64,000 bases of DNA from Tetragonia tetragonoides (GCA_038025085.1 CM076153.1:9765501-9829500); one strand, 5' to 3'; numbered from the stretch's first letter, positions 36,430 through 48,379 are shown. Notes: generated from the sequence alone by a model not told the origin. A program made the numbers and translations.

Positions 36430-37281
36430 TCCCCTGTACTCGCTTATTATTTACTTCAGAGTACTTCACAAACTTAAAAGTATGCTTTCACCAAAAAATA
36501 AAAGAAGTTAAAAGGAGTATACTTTTGAATTAGTAAAGATTGCCTACAAGAGCAAATATAAGTTGAAAGTCACTTATAGCTTGTAGGTACAAAAGCCCAA
36601 CAAGAGAACGCGTCATCTTTCTATCTACTCTAAATTTCTACAAGATAGAGAATATCTCATTGCGCACTCGTTACTCCCTCAATACCTTAAGAGAGCACAT
36701 GGGCGTTATGGAGAAAGAGATAAGGTAAGTAATAGATACCAAATCAGGAAACAAAAATAACAAAATAAGATAAAATACCAAATCAGGAAACGAAAAAAAC
36801 AAAATAAGACATCCCAATAAGAAAACAGAAATGAACCTGGAACAAAGAAAGTACCATATTGGGAGAGGGAATGAGCAAATTGGCCAACAGCAAGCAACAA
36901 GTTGCTCAACTGACTCCAGTACACTCAAGACACACTTTTTAAGCACAAGCAGAAGCAAACCAAACACCTACGACCGTAATGTAAAAGATGCATGATTCCA
37001 TTATGCATGTATCCTACGTATAGAGGCTGAACATACTAAAGGATGGAATCAGACATCCAAATACTAGTAGCAGATAGCCAGATATAATGCCCCTGTAAAA
37101 GCATGTAGCATAATAGAGCGTATTCAGCCTGTGAACCAAAAAGCAGACTAAAATTCCATATACACCTTCTCTCAAAAATAGAAAAAATCCATATACACCT
37201 AAAAACATTAAAAGCTTTACTTACCAAAGATTAGTATTTAATCCAAAGTCAAGTTATAGTCACCATGCATAATACCATGCT
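36430..37281. other. Intergenic stretch downstream of eEF1A, no gene seen
   Basis: It contains a direct repeat of about 45 bp (words ACCAAATCAGGAAAC and ACAAAATAAGA) at about 36738-36810. The minus-strand hydrophobic frames are AT-rich by-products. The part next to 37281 holds the eEF1A 3' UTR. Confidence 0.5.
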
Positions 37282-38881
37282 TTACTTTCTCTTCTTTCTC
37301 TTCTTAGAAGCCTCGATGAACAAAAAACCAGCTGGATTTTTCCTCTCAACACTCCTGATGACACCGACAGCAACAGTCTGCCTCATGTCTCTCACAGTAA
37401 AACGACCAAGTGCAGGGTACTCCGAGAAGGTCTCCACCACCATGGGCTTGGTGGGAACCATTTTAACTATACCAGCATCACCATTGTTCAAGAACTTGGG
37501 CTCCTTCTCGATCTCCTTACCAGATCGCCCGTCAATCTTGGTCAGGAGTTCAGCAAACTTAACAGCAATGTGAGACGTGTGGCAGTTCAGCACTGGGGAA
37601 TAACCGCGACAGATTTGACCAGGATGGTTCAAAACAATGACCTGAGCAGTGAAACTGGCAGCCTCCGTAGCTGGATCGTCATTCGAGTCAGAAGCGACAT
37701 AACCAGGTTTTATCTTCACAGCAAAGTCCCTAACTTTAAAACCCACATGGTCACCAGGGAGAGCCTCAAGGAGAGCCTCAGGGAGAGTCTCAGGGAGAGA
37801 GGAGTGATGCATCTCAACAACAGACTTAACTTCAGTGGTCAGACCACAAGGACCAAAGGTAACAACCATTCCGGGCTTCAAGACACCAGTCTCAACACGT
37901 CCCACAGACACTGTTCCAATACCCCCAATCTTGTAAACATCTTGCAGTGGAAGACGGAGGGGCTTGTACGAGGGCCTCTTGGGCTCATCGATCTGGTCAA
38001 GTGCCTCAAGTAGAGTTGGACCCTTGTACCAGCAAAGGTTGGAGGACTTCTCAATCAGGTTTTCTCCCTCAAAACCAGATATAGGGACAAATGGAATCTT
38101 GTCAATGTTGAAACCGACCTTCTCTAGGTAGGCTGAGACATCCTTCACAATTTCCTCATACCTGTCCTTCGAATATCTCGGAATGGTGGCATCCATCTGT
38201 TTCACAAGATGATCAGACAGTTCCCAGAAATGGAGACACAAAATGAAACATATTGGAACATAATGAAATCAACTCAAACAAACAATACTGAAATCAAACT
38301 CAAACAAACAATACTGAAATCAAACTCAAACAAACAATACTGAAATCAAACTCAAACAAACAATACTGAAATCAAACTCAAACAAACAATACTGAAATCA
38401 AACTAAAACAATATCATACCTTGTTACAACAGCAAATCATTTTTTTGACACCAAGAGTGAAAGCAAGAAGAGCGTGCTCACGTGTCTGGCCATCCTTAGA
38501 GATACCAGCCTCAAAACCTCCAGAGGTGGAGTCAATGATGAGGATTGCGCAGTCAGCCTGAGAAGTTCCAGTAATCATGTTCTTGATGAAGTCACGGTGT
38601 CCAGGAGCATCAATGACAGTGCAGTAGTACTTACTGGTCTCAAACTTCCACAAGGCAATGTCAATGGTGATACCACGCTCACGCTCTGCCCGAAGCTTGT
38701 CAAGCACCCAAGCATATTTAAACGACCTCATGTTCATCTCAGAGGCTTCATTCTCAAACCTCTCAAAGATATCCTTGTCAATAACACCTAGCTTATAGAT
38801 CAAGTGACCAGTGGTGGTCGACTTGCCAGAGTCGACGTGACCAACAACAACAAGACTAATTTGGATCTTCTCTTTACCCAT
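37282..38881 (-). CDS. Translation elongation factor eEF1A-like, 2 exons, 458 aa from the canonical Met
   Basis: eEF1A is the cytosolic GTPase that carries aminoacyl-tRNA to the ribosome. Exons: 38420-38881 and 37282-38196, joined NK|MDAT across an AACAAG|GTATGA donor and GAAACAG acceptor. The G motifs are intact: [19 protein letters not shown] and the SGFEG region. Residues about 240-450 form the two barrels, ending [12 protein letters not shown]. The internal Met at 38881 (TATGTCATGG context) equals the usual eEF1A start (MGKEKI). The frame is open upstream through a glycine-rich segment. Oddities include an extra segment, [17 protein letters not shown], where the family has about EALQEALPG, and many substitutions of usually fixed residues (for example [11 protein letters not shown]). 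It may be a diverged paralogue; the frame is unbroken, so it may be translated. Confidence 0.85.
38272..38401. repeat. Tandem repeat, 5 x 26 bp, in the eEF1A intron
   Basis: Five nearly identical copies of a 26-bp unit (start ACTCAAACAAAC, end AATACTGAAATCAA) fill most of the intron between the two eEF1A exons (38197-38419). Read as transcribed, the intron is a repeated TTGATTTCAGTATTG-type array. Each unit contains TTTCAG, so several possible acceptors precede the true one. Confidence 0.95.
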
Positions 38882-39558
38882 GACATACTTTGAAATGGTG
38901 GCATCGGCATTATGTGTATGGGAAGCCGTTCCTCCATTACCAGGACCACCAGCTGGACTTCCTCCACCACCAAAACCACCTCCTGGACTTCCTGCACCAA
39001 CAGAGTTATCACCAGGCAACCCACCAACATCAGGGTCACCACCCGGCTCCCCACCTCCATCACCAGACCTCCCCCACCCTCACCAGGGCCATTGCCCGGA
39101 CCTCCCCCACCCTCACCAGGGTTATTGCCTGGACCACCCCCTCCCTCACCAGGGCCTCCCCCTCCCTCACCAGGATCTCCCCCTCCCTCACCAGGGTCAT
39201 CAACATACGCAGGATAAACATGTCCATGCAAAGTGTAGTCATGACGCCAGTAATCATTAATATGATCAATAAGTGGGGGTATCAAATCAGCATGCAAACC
39301 TGGACTAAAGCCCAATCTCCCATACCATCCGTACAACACATGAAGCTCCATGGCTATGTCAACATCATGTTCATCCACACATGAGACGACTCTCCTATTC
39401 AGAAGTTTAACAAGTTGTTTGGAGTGTTTCCCCTGCGCTCTCCTTAGAGCCCGTTTGTTCGCCGCAGTGGGAGAACGATGTACATTGTGATAGGCTTCCT
39501 CCACCTCAGCTCTGCGTAATCTGAATTGTTTCATATCAATTCTTGCATAAGGAGACAT
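38882..39558 (-). CDS. Upstream coding segment of the eEF1A gene: novel N-terminal domain plus Gly-rich linker, frame-broken
   Basis: The open frame starts at 39558 ([20 protein letters not shown]) just after a predicted leader-intron acceptor at 39579. It runs through a basic and aromatic domain of about 120 residues ([36 protein letters not shown]) into DPGEGGGG repeats. Near 39069, at a GGGGG run, the Gly-rich reading moves by one frame: the next frame continues [20 protein letters not shown] and [13 protein letters not shown] without a stop into the eEF1A Met at 38881. With one extra base, the whole would be a fusion of about 225 + 458 residues. As read here, it is an upstream frame overlapping eEF1A. 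I do not recognise the N-terminal domain. A real indel, an assembly error in the G-rich repeat or a programmed shift are all possible. Confidence 0.55.
39045..39195. repeat. Gly-codon repeats (GGTGAGGGTGGGGGAGG type)
   Basis: On the plus strand, CCCTCACCAGG recurs about seven times with 12-42 bp spacing and encodes PGEGGGG units on the minus strand. Such GC-rich repeats are prone to copy-number changes and assembly error, which bears on the frame break at about 39069. Confidence 0.85.
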
Positions 39559-39578
39559 GATAGACTCTTAACGTCAAA

Positions 39579-41396
39579 CTGCAAACAAAGAGGAGACAGT
39601 AAAAACCCATATCACTAACCAATTTCAAATAGCAACACCTAATTAAGTTTAAGCGATCAACAGCATGTTCAACATTCGAAATTGCAAGAGAATATAAAAT
39701 TTAATGTCTATTAGCGTTGAAACCAAGTCAAAGAATTGTCTCACATCTGCAAACGTAAGCAAGAAACTCCCACTATTTAGGACAACCAACATTCCTAAAA
39801 GATTACAGTATATACATGATGGACTTAACGTCAAACTGCCAATGATCCTAAACAAACATTATCAGCACAAATGTTTAGCAACACCAATTTAAAATGAAGA
39901 CGTTGTACGCTCCTCACAGTCCTCAGTCCAGAATATCAGTGAATTTATATTAAGCAAAATCAACATACCACATAAGCATCACCACAAACAATCTAGACTT
40001 AAAGCTTCCTATAGTATCAAAACATAAGCCTAAACAAGCTCACTGGGACTCTGCATTCATTAGGCAACCCAAATTTAATATACTGCACATAAATAAAGGA
40101 AATCATACTCGTGTTGCAAGCTAATGACAGTTCCAGCTGTGCAAGTGCTAGTCCAAACTCCAAAGATAGCATTTTAATGTCAGGGAAAGGCCTCAAATGC
40201 AACCATCAACCTTTCTCTTTCTAAGTGTTTATGCTTTGGTGAAGCAGGAATTGCTACACAGCTGCAGAAGTAAAAAAACTTCGAGATACATCATTTCTCT
40301 AGGGAAGTGGTACCATAGATATATCAACAACACATATGTTTTGCTCTATTAACTGGAGAGGCCGAGTACATCATAGCTACCGGAGCTTGGAAGCAGTTAT
40401 TCTCTATCCAAATTTGAGGGTTCAATATTAACCTTTGTCAGTTGATCAAGAACATTTTACAATTATTAGGTGTGTGCATCCTATACAGAACAACCCCTTC
40501 ACCTACCGTAAAAAGAAACAGCATGCTCTAAGTCTAAATAGTTGCAGATGGTCCCCAACTAGTCCCTGCTCCTATGTGTTGAACATGGAGGCTGTAATAT
40601 CTTGCTTCACAACTAGTGAAAACTGTGTATCCTCTGCTTGCAAGCAGAGGATTCACATTTCACACTAATACACGAACACAAATATTGAGCTAAGTCAAGA
40701 CATTAAATAGGTTAAATTAGATAACTTAAGTTATAACCAATAAATAAGCAATATCTCTAATCAAAATTTCTCCAATTTAGCCATCACAACTAAGCATCCA
40801 CAATTTCAATAATATAAGCATTTGATAACTACAATAATAATAATAAAAGACGACATAAATGAGATTATACGATTGCTGTTAATCTAAGACCGGGAGAAAC
40901 AAACATACTATACACTAATACACATAAGGTATCCTATCCTCCCTGACCATCACAAGAGCATATATTTTTCAGATCATCAATGCGGTACGGAAATTGCAAT
41001 TAGTTCAATAAAATAGTATTAGTGTAGAACATAGAAAGCTCAATTCAGCTAGGTCACCTATGATTCATCACAGTACACTCAGAATTCAATTCGAAAAAAC
41101 CATAACCATGACCCTAACTCATTACTTGAGCTCAATAAGAAATGGCAACTGAAACGTAAATTCAGAAATGTTCAGAACACAAAAATAACACTAGAACGAA
41201 GTTTTTTTAACTTAAATTTTGTGAAAATTTGTACATTGAACAGTATTGAAACACACGAAACATCCTAAAAATCATACCGATAACCTTAAACAAAATCGAA
41301 ACCTAAAACACAAGAAGCTGAACAAAATATATGCATTCATCGAATTCAAGAAGAGAGAGAAAATTACAAGCAGAATACCTAATTTGAAACTGATAC
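39579..41396 (-). other. Probable eEF1A leader intron, 1.8 kb, and upstream exon
   Basis: A TTTGCAG|TTTGACG acceptor (exon start 39578) lies 20 bases before the upstream ATG. A TTGTGAG|GTATCAG donor sits at 41397. Plant eEF1A genes typically have such a leader intron, and 41397 to about 41500 would be the non-coding first exon, with AACCCTAG (half telo-box) at 41417. Nothing else was found in the 1.8 kb. The open frames at 40435-40668 and elsewhere have no coding character. Confidence 0.5.
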
Positions 41397-41905
41397 CTCA
41401 CAATTCGAAAGCAGAACCCTAGAAATGATACGCGTTCAGTGGAAAAGATGAAAGAGAAATGAGTGAGGGAGAAAATGAGCGATGTGAGAGAAAATTTATA
41501 GTTCGTTCAAAGCGATTTTACTTCTTTCAACCGTGTCTTAATTGGGCTGCCCTGTTTCTAGTACTTGTAGTGTAAATCAATAAATCCGTAAAAAGCGAAA
41601 TCAACCCAAAAATAATCCAAACTAAATGGAGCCAACTTTACCAGTTTTCATTTTAGTTTTTCTTTTATTATAATTTTTTTAACAAATAAAATACAAAAAA
41701 TATCTAAACGACGGTTTGTTAGTAAGAGGAAATAAATTTTAAAAAAAAAAAAAAACATAATAAGAGAAATAAGGAAACTGCTTTACAAAAAGAAAAAAAC
41801 ATTACAACAAAAAAAATTCTAACCTGCATAGGGGATCTTGAATATGAAGACATCTTCGGTTTAGCAAAACAAATTCTAACAGAGATGATGATTTGTGGAA
41901 AAGTC

Positions 41906-41978
41906 AAGTATAAATCTGAGTATTTGAATTGGGATCAAAAGCTCTTTCATCCCAATTCAAATACTCAGATTTACACTT
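41906..41978. repeat. Near-perfect 30-bp hairpin with a 13-base loop
   Basis: The left arm 41906-41935 (AAGTATAAATCTGAG through GAATTGGGAT) and right arm 41949-41978 are reverse complements with one mismatch. A third, direct copy of the arm lies at 42005-42034 with two or three changes. The region has no coding frame. It may be a small foldback repeat; a small-RNA precursor is possible but unsupported. Confidence 0.85.
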
Positions 41979-42348
41979 AAATGGATTTGTGGAGAAGCCA
42001 ATTCAAGTGTAAATCTGGGTATTTGAATTGAGATAAAGACACGATGATTTTTACAATAAATCAATGCTAAATAACCATGATGATTTGTGGATGAAGAACC
42101 AAGATGATTTCTAGAACCCATTGAAGATTTACTTTAATGGGGATAAATAGAGAGAGAATGAGAGGTGGAATTGAATAGAGGGGAAAGGTGTTATGAACTT
42201 ATGAGACCTAACTTCTGATAGCCTTGGTAGCCGAAAATATTCTTAGTTTTAGGTGTTTTCATCCAACGGTTCCCCTTGGTCTTCCACTTTATTGATCTAC
42301 GGTCATCATTATCTCGATGACTGCAATGTCATTATTATTATTTTTAAT

Positions 42349-42931
42349 GGATTTTCCAATTGGTAAGGCTCCGGTTGTGGCTTTTTCAGATGGTATTTTA
42401 AAGCGATTTCCAACAGGTAGGCTTTTGTTTTTGAGTCCGTTCACTCCGTAACCTTTATTTAAGTTTGCTGTCCACTAACCCGATAATTTGTGCCTTTGAC
42501 CAAGTTTTTGAGTTCAATTTTGTTGACCCGTGTTATCTCCCCTAAAATACCCTTAGCAAGTACATTTTCCCTCCAAATAAAGTTTCTCTCTCTTTTATTT
42601 CAATATTCCCTCTATTTTTTCCTTTATATACTCGTCCCCCATTCTCTCTCCCAGATGAGGTGAGTGATGATGGGTTGGTTGAAGTTTAGTAATGGCTGAC
42701 TTCTGAACAGTCTTTTACAAAAAAGGCCAAGCGAATAAAATGAGTTGTCATCCTTTTAAGTGGGAGCATTAAGGACATTTCACAAATTTAAAGGGCAAGT
42801 GGACGGCAAACTTAAATATAGGTCACGGAGTGAACAGGCTCAAAAACAAAAGCCTACATGCTGGAAATCGCTTTTAAGAAGTTCTACCATCTGAAAAAGC
42901 CAGCACCTGAGGCCTACTAATTGAAAAATCC
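42349..42931. mobile_element. Foldback MITE with arms of about 130 bp
   Basis: The left arm (42349 to about 42480) and right arm (about 42795 to 42931) are reverse complements at roughly 80% or better. Mirrored words include GGCTTTTTCAGATGGTA, AAGCGATTTCCA, GTAGGCTTTTGTTTTTGAG and TTCACTCCGT. The middle is non-coding and rich in CTCTCTC. T-rich or A-rich DNA flanks both ends, so a target duplication cannot be fixed. Long arms suggest a Mutator-like MITE. Confidence 0.8.
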
Positions 42932-43447
42932 TTTTTTTTTTATTGATCACGCATTATACATGAAGGTGCCTTATATGAATTTTTGTTTACTTCTAGAGGT
43001 TTTTAAACCTCATTTATTTTAATTTGGCAGTAATTTATAATATTTCATGAAATTGTTTTTTAGAAAACCGTAAAAGGTATAACCGTATAAGAGAACTCTC
43101 CTGACTTTTCTCTCACGACCTCTCCTTTTTCTCCCTCCCCTCTCTCCCTTTCAAAATTCCTAACTTTGTTTTTGAGGGCTACCATGACATCAACGGGTAC
43201 ATGTTGATGGTAAGGCCAAATCTCTTAGGGCCCGTTCGGGGTAGGTCTAAGTTGCAAGTTTTTGGTTTCCAAATCCATTTTGGAAACCAAAACGTGTTTG
43301 GTAAAACTTGGGCTGAACTGAGTTTTATGGACAATTTCACAACTGGGCTCCAGTTTTAAAAACCCAAAAAAAGTGGTTTTTTATGTCAGTGTTAAGTTGT
43401 GAAATATATCGGGTAAAACCCCGATATTTTCTCACTCTCTCTCCATC

Positions 43448-43449
<2 letters not shown>

Positions 43450-43493
<44 letters not shown>
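43450..43493. repeat. (TC)n microsatellite inside the Harbinger element
   Basis: About 21 TC units near the left end of the element, in what would be the transposase leader. It gives a false Arg/Glu-repeat frame on the minus strand. Confidence 0.95.
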
Positions 43494-43498
<5 letters not shown>

Positions 43499-43882
43499 CG
43501 CCATAGCAAGGACGACCTTCAAAGGAGAGCAATCTTCAAAGGGCGAGCACCAGTGATTATTTTCGTTTGATTGGTTTTCAATTCTGGTAAGCTCTCATCC
43601 TTTTCATTGTTGTTGTTCATACTTTGATCAATTTTAGTGTTAATAAACTTTACCCCTCGAATTAGGGTTTGCTATTGTGCGAATTTGGTTCATTGTTCTT
43701 GATTTATAGTACTTCAGTTCGAATTTGTTCTTATCCATCTAATCAATGCGAAATTGTTACTCCTTAATTTATGAGTATGATTTTTTTTAATTAGGGTTTA
43801 TCTGATGCTTGGATTTAGCCATAAGTGTTGTCTATTGATGTGAAAATTGTTGAATTAATCAACAAGCCTTCATCGGTTTAAA

Positions 43883-44008
43883 TATCGGTATAGCCTTCAT
43901 GTTTGGGGATTTTGCATTATGGTTCTATCGGTATAGGCTTATAAGTTGTTGTGCAGCTCTTTATAAGTATCGGTATAGCCTTCATGTTTGGGGATTTTGC
44001 ATTATGGT
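43883..44008 (+). repeat. Two direct 41-bp repeats in the Harbinger leader
   Basis: An identical 41-bp segment (start TATCGGTATAGCC, end TTTTGCATTATGGT) occurs at 43883-43923 and 43968-44008, 85 bp apart. It lies in the non-coding 5' part of the transposon. Confidence 0.9.
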
Positions 44009-45873
44009 GCTCTTCCTCTTGGGTGTGGCTAGTCGTATCATTGCCTTCATCGGTTTGTTAACTCTTCGAAGAACATGAAGAATATACTTCTCATCGGTTT
44101 GTTGATAGATCTCCTAATTCTTATATAGCAAGATATCTTAAATGAACAAGTACAAATGATTTTTCTAATTTGTTTGTCAAGTATGGTGCATATCAATTGT
44201 GGTTACTTGTCAATTTACAACCAATCACAAATTAGTTAAGAACCTACTGATATGCATCATTTTTGGCAAACATCAGAGTCAAACCCTGTAAAAAGTTTAC
44301 AAGAAATGAACAAATTAAACACTTACTCCAGGTAATAGAATTTTAGGGAGAACTCTTGTTTTACTGTCCAAAGTAGTATTCCTCATTCTCTCTGATGCAA
44401 AATTTTCAAGACCATGCAGAGCACAGTTCATCAGGTTAAAAGGTAATGTATAAATTTGAGATTGCAGATATGATGTTAATAATTATTATCAAGAGTACTG
44501 ATTCTGTCTTCCATTGAGTTTTCAGGATTCAATTTTGCTTTCCTCCAGTTTAGTTTGCTTGCAAAGTATAAATATTGTGTTTTTAATATAGATGTTTGGG
44601 ATGCTTAAAATCTGGTTTTATTTGTATTACTTTTCTCCGTTATGTGTATATAAGTCCAATGAGATATAATTCATATATATCTTATAGGTTCTTCGCACTG
44701 TGATCTTATCCAGTTTATTTGCTATTCTTGCTTGATATTTGTTTCTTGACAGATTTCAAAGAGGAGCTTCTCCAAGCTCCAAGGGAGTGTCTTGAACATT
44801 CAATTTGAAGAAGGAAGAAGTTGATGCTGAAAATTGGCTATACTGATCAAGGAGATAAGTTGAAGGTAAAGCACCAATCCAAAGTCTCTGTCTTTTGTTT
44901 CTTGGTTGTACATTCAGCACATCTCTTTGTCTAATTGATGGATACTGTGGAATGGGCAATCATATTTGCTGGGAAGAGAGACTATCAGCACTGTATTTTA
45001 ATGGTATAGCCTATAGCACCAGAATAAGATCAGCTTTCATTTAAATTGTTTTGACGTGACAATTTTGCAGAAGGTCATAGGTCCTGTTACAATCTGATCT
45101 TATTTATGTTCTCAATCTCCTTAACAATTACATCATGTTCTGGATGCCATAATTCCTCGTTTTGCTCCAAATACCTACAGAGATAAAACAACAATTAGAG
45201 GGCATCTAATCATATTATTTAGCAATCACATCGTGTTGAGCTCTTAATTAGTGTTAAGGGAATATTTTTGTATGAGCTGTTTTTGTATGAGCTGATCCAC
45301 TAAGTTGCCCTTTGGCTCCTTCCAACAATTTGTAAATAAATCTTCCCGTTGACTTTTAATGTCATTCAATAATACAACTATCTCAAAAAACTAGAATAAA
45401 ATAATGCAATGCAAAAGTCTTAGGCACATGTAATCCTTTAATTAACTTGCTCATTTTGCATGTGTCATGTATAGTAGGCAGTAGCAACTTTATACTGGTT
45501 TTCTCCAAATCAAGTAAACTCTTAAATGTAGAGAGAAGTAGAGACACTGTTTAATGTCCTATAGGCTACATGTATTGCTGCCCTGAATATTCTCTCATTT
45601 ATTTTTTGAGTAAATCACCTTTGTTAAGAAGTAAACTTCTATGTTTGTGTATTTCTGATGTTGCTTCCATTTTGCATATTTGTCCAAAATTTTATACTCT
45701 CTCCTCTATGTAAAAAATAAAATTCTACCTCTATTGTTCTCTGACACCAAAATTTCTGACATCTGCTGCTTTTATGTCCATTATAATTGCTATGAGTAGC
45801 TTGTTTTTGTGTGTGTACAACTTATTATAACATAACATATTATTTAACTCTTTAATGATCTTATTATTACAGG

Positions 45874-47331
45874 ATGGATATGATCTTTAATAACTTATTA
45901 GACGATTCTGATGAAGAAGATTTGGCATATCTTATTTCTATTTATGTTAATATGGAGTACAATAGTTTGTTGAAGCCAAAACCTCATCCGCAACGAACTT
46001 CAAAATTGTCCGGACATGAATGGGTAGTGGAAGTATTGAATGGGCATCCAAGAACTTGTTATGAAATATTTCGGATGAATCAATCTCAGTACATGAAATT
46101 TTGTGAGTTGTTAAAAGGAAGGGGAAAGCTGAAAGATTCCAGATTCCTTACCGTTCAAGAGCAAGTTGCCATATTTTTACTGATTGTGTGTCAGACAGTT
46201 CGAACCAGATTTGCAGCCGATCGATTTCAACACTCAGTGGATACTATTCACAGACATTTCAAAAGAGTCTTGAAAGCCATTTGCTCTCTTGCTAAAGAGT
46301 TTCTTGTCCCTCCAGATTTTGATGAAGTTGTTCCAGAGATCAAATACAATCCGAGATATTATCCCTTTTTCAAGGTAATTATTCTATGTGCCCTTATAAG
46401 ATCTTATGCATTGATTATTATGTAGGAAGGAAATGAAAAATGCAACATGAGTAAGTGTACAAAGCATGTGATTTAGGCTGATGCACTAGACTACATAACT
46501 GTTGATTTGGTGATGTCCAGACTACTATAATGCCTTTTTTCAGTTTTGCTATTTGTGACTTTCTCCTCTAGTTACTGCAGCTCCCCTGTTTTGTAAAGCT
46601 TCTTGCTATGATTTTCAGAATTGTGTAGGGGCTATCGATGGTACACATATTTCAGCATGTGTTCCAAAAGATGAGCAAATTCCCTATCGTGGGCGGAAAA
46701 TTGATACCACTGTCAACATGATGTGTGCTTGTTCTTTTGACATGAAGTTCACGTTTGCTATGGTTGGTTGGGAAGGAACAGCTAATGATTCTAGAGTTTT
46801 CTTGGAGACTATTCATGAGCCGAGTAATAAGTTCCCTCTACCTCCAAATCATAAGTATTATTTGGTGGACTCGGGATACACCAATATGCCAGGTTTTCTT
46901 TCGCCATATCGTGGTGAAAGATATCACCTACGTGATTATAGAGGGCAAAGAGAACCTCAAGCTGCAGCTGAGTTATTTAATTATTTACATTCTTCCTTGC
47001 GTAACGTGATTGAGAGATGTTTTGGGGTGTTGAAGGCTCGTTTTCCACTTCTCAAGTCTAGGTTGCCATATTCATTGAAAAGGAAAAGTATATACCGCTT
47101 GCTTGTTGTGTTATTCACAATTTCATTAAGTTGGAGATGCAAGATGATCCTTTATTTATTCGATATGGTGATGATAATGTTGAGTTGGAAGATGAAGCTA
47201 GTGGAAATACTGCCGGAGAAGCTTCTATACCACAAGTTTCTACCGCAAGTGCAGCAGATCTTCGACGGATGGCTAGATTTCGAGATAACTTGGCTCAACG
47301 TTTATGGAATGCAGCTAATGGTCAAGCTTAG
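45874..47331 (+). pseudogene. Harbinger (PIF-type) DDE transposase, 2 exons, frameshifted
   Basis: Exon 1 is 45874-46374 (MDMIFNNLLDDSDEEDLAYL..., preceded by a TTACAG acceptor) and exon 2 starts at 46619; AAG|GTAATT and TTTTCAG join FFK to NCVGAIDGTH in frame. The DDE catalytic fold is visible: Asp in GAIDGTH, Asp in YYLVDSGYTN and Glu in NVIERCFGVLKARFP. After LKSRLPYSLKRK, near 47085, the frame breaks. The expected continuation KYIPLACCVIHNFIKLEMQD, ending RLWNAANGQA-stop at 47331, is in another frame. One base is missing or two are extra in an A-rich run. The DDE residues precede the break, but the C-terminus would be abnormal, so I call it non-functional as read. Confidence 0.85.
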
Positions 47332-47436
47332 TTGATTGGATTTATAGGTTAACATTTATTTTTATTATTGCTCGTAATATTTTCCCTACCATGTCTCAAT
47401 TGTATTTTCTTTACTGTCTTTTTGGTCTATTATTTT

Positions 47437-47690
<254 letters not shown>

Positions 47691-47898
47691 TGGTACTACC
47701 GTTATTATTATCATGACAGAGCCAGTACCAATGTGATTTAGCTATATATAGCTATTGGGACCATTATCAAAGCTATTACTTATGTGTTTTGAAACTTGAA
47801 AACTTACAACAAAAATTGAAATCTTGCAACTGAAAACTGGTTTTGGTTTTCAAAATTTTGAAAACTGAAAACTAAAAACCATGCCGAACGGGGCCTTA

Positions 47899-48376
47899 GA
47901 TTTTTAGTTTTATAAGTTTTTTAGTTATTATTGTTATTCGAATATCATCCGTCGTCTCATTAATAAAGGTTATTTTGTCTTATTTTTTGGGCATAAATGT
48001 ATTTCTTTTTGTAAGAGTACGATTTATTTTAAGGTGTTTAATGTTGATTTTGTCGTTCTTACTCAACTATTGCATATATTTTTTTTTAACAAGCAATCTA
48101 AGTTATCGTATCTTTACACTCATCAACAACACTATTGTGTGATCTTACGTGAAAATGTTGTAATATGAAAAACAACAATAAATAAATAAAGTTGTTAGCA
48201 ATGTAAAATCTCTTACGTCTTATACTAGATAGCTTAGGAATGCAATCTAATATTTTAGGTTCATACCTTGTTGATTTCAATATTGTTTTCAAATACGGGA
48301 TAGCTTTTTAGTAATATATTTTTTTCTTAAAACAAAAGAAGTAAGAATTCTCTATTTTAAAAATTGAACCAAACAC
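47899..48376. other. Short AT-rich spacer, no feature seen
   Basis: Between the Harbinger element and the next MITE. T-runs and AT-rich DNA only. Confidence 0.6.
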
Positions 48377-48379
48377 TAA

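Noticed and set aside
36671..37227. Hydrophobic minus-strand frames resembling membrane proteins
   Set aside because: They arise from T-rich DNA on that strand, overlap one another, and have no homologous copy or splice structure.
38474..39384. Plus-strand frames rich in Pro/His/Thr opposite the eEF1A gene
   Set aside because: Antisense of the Gly-codon repeats and eEF1A exons.
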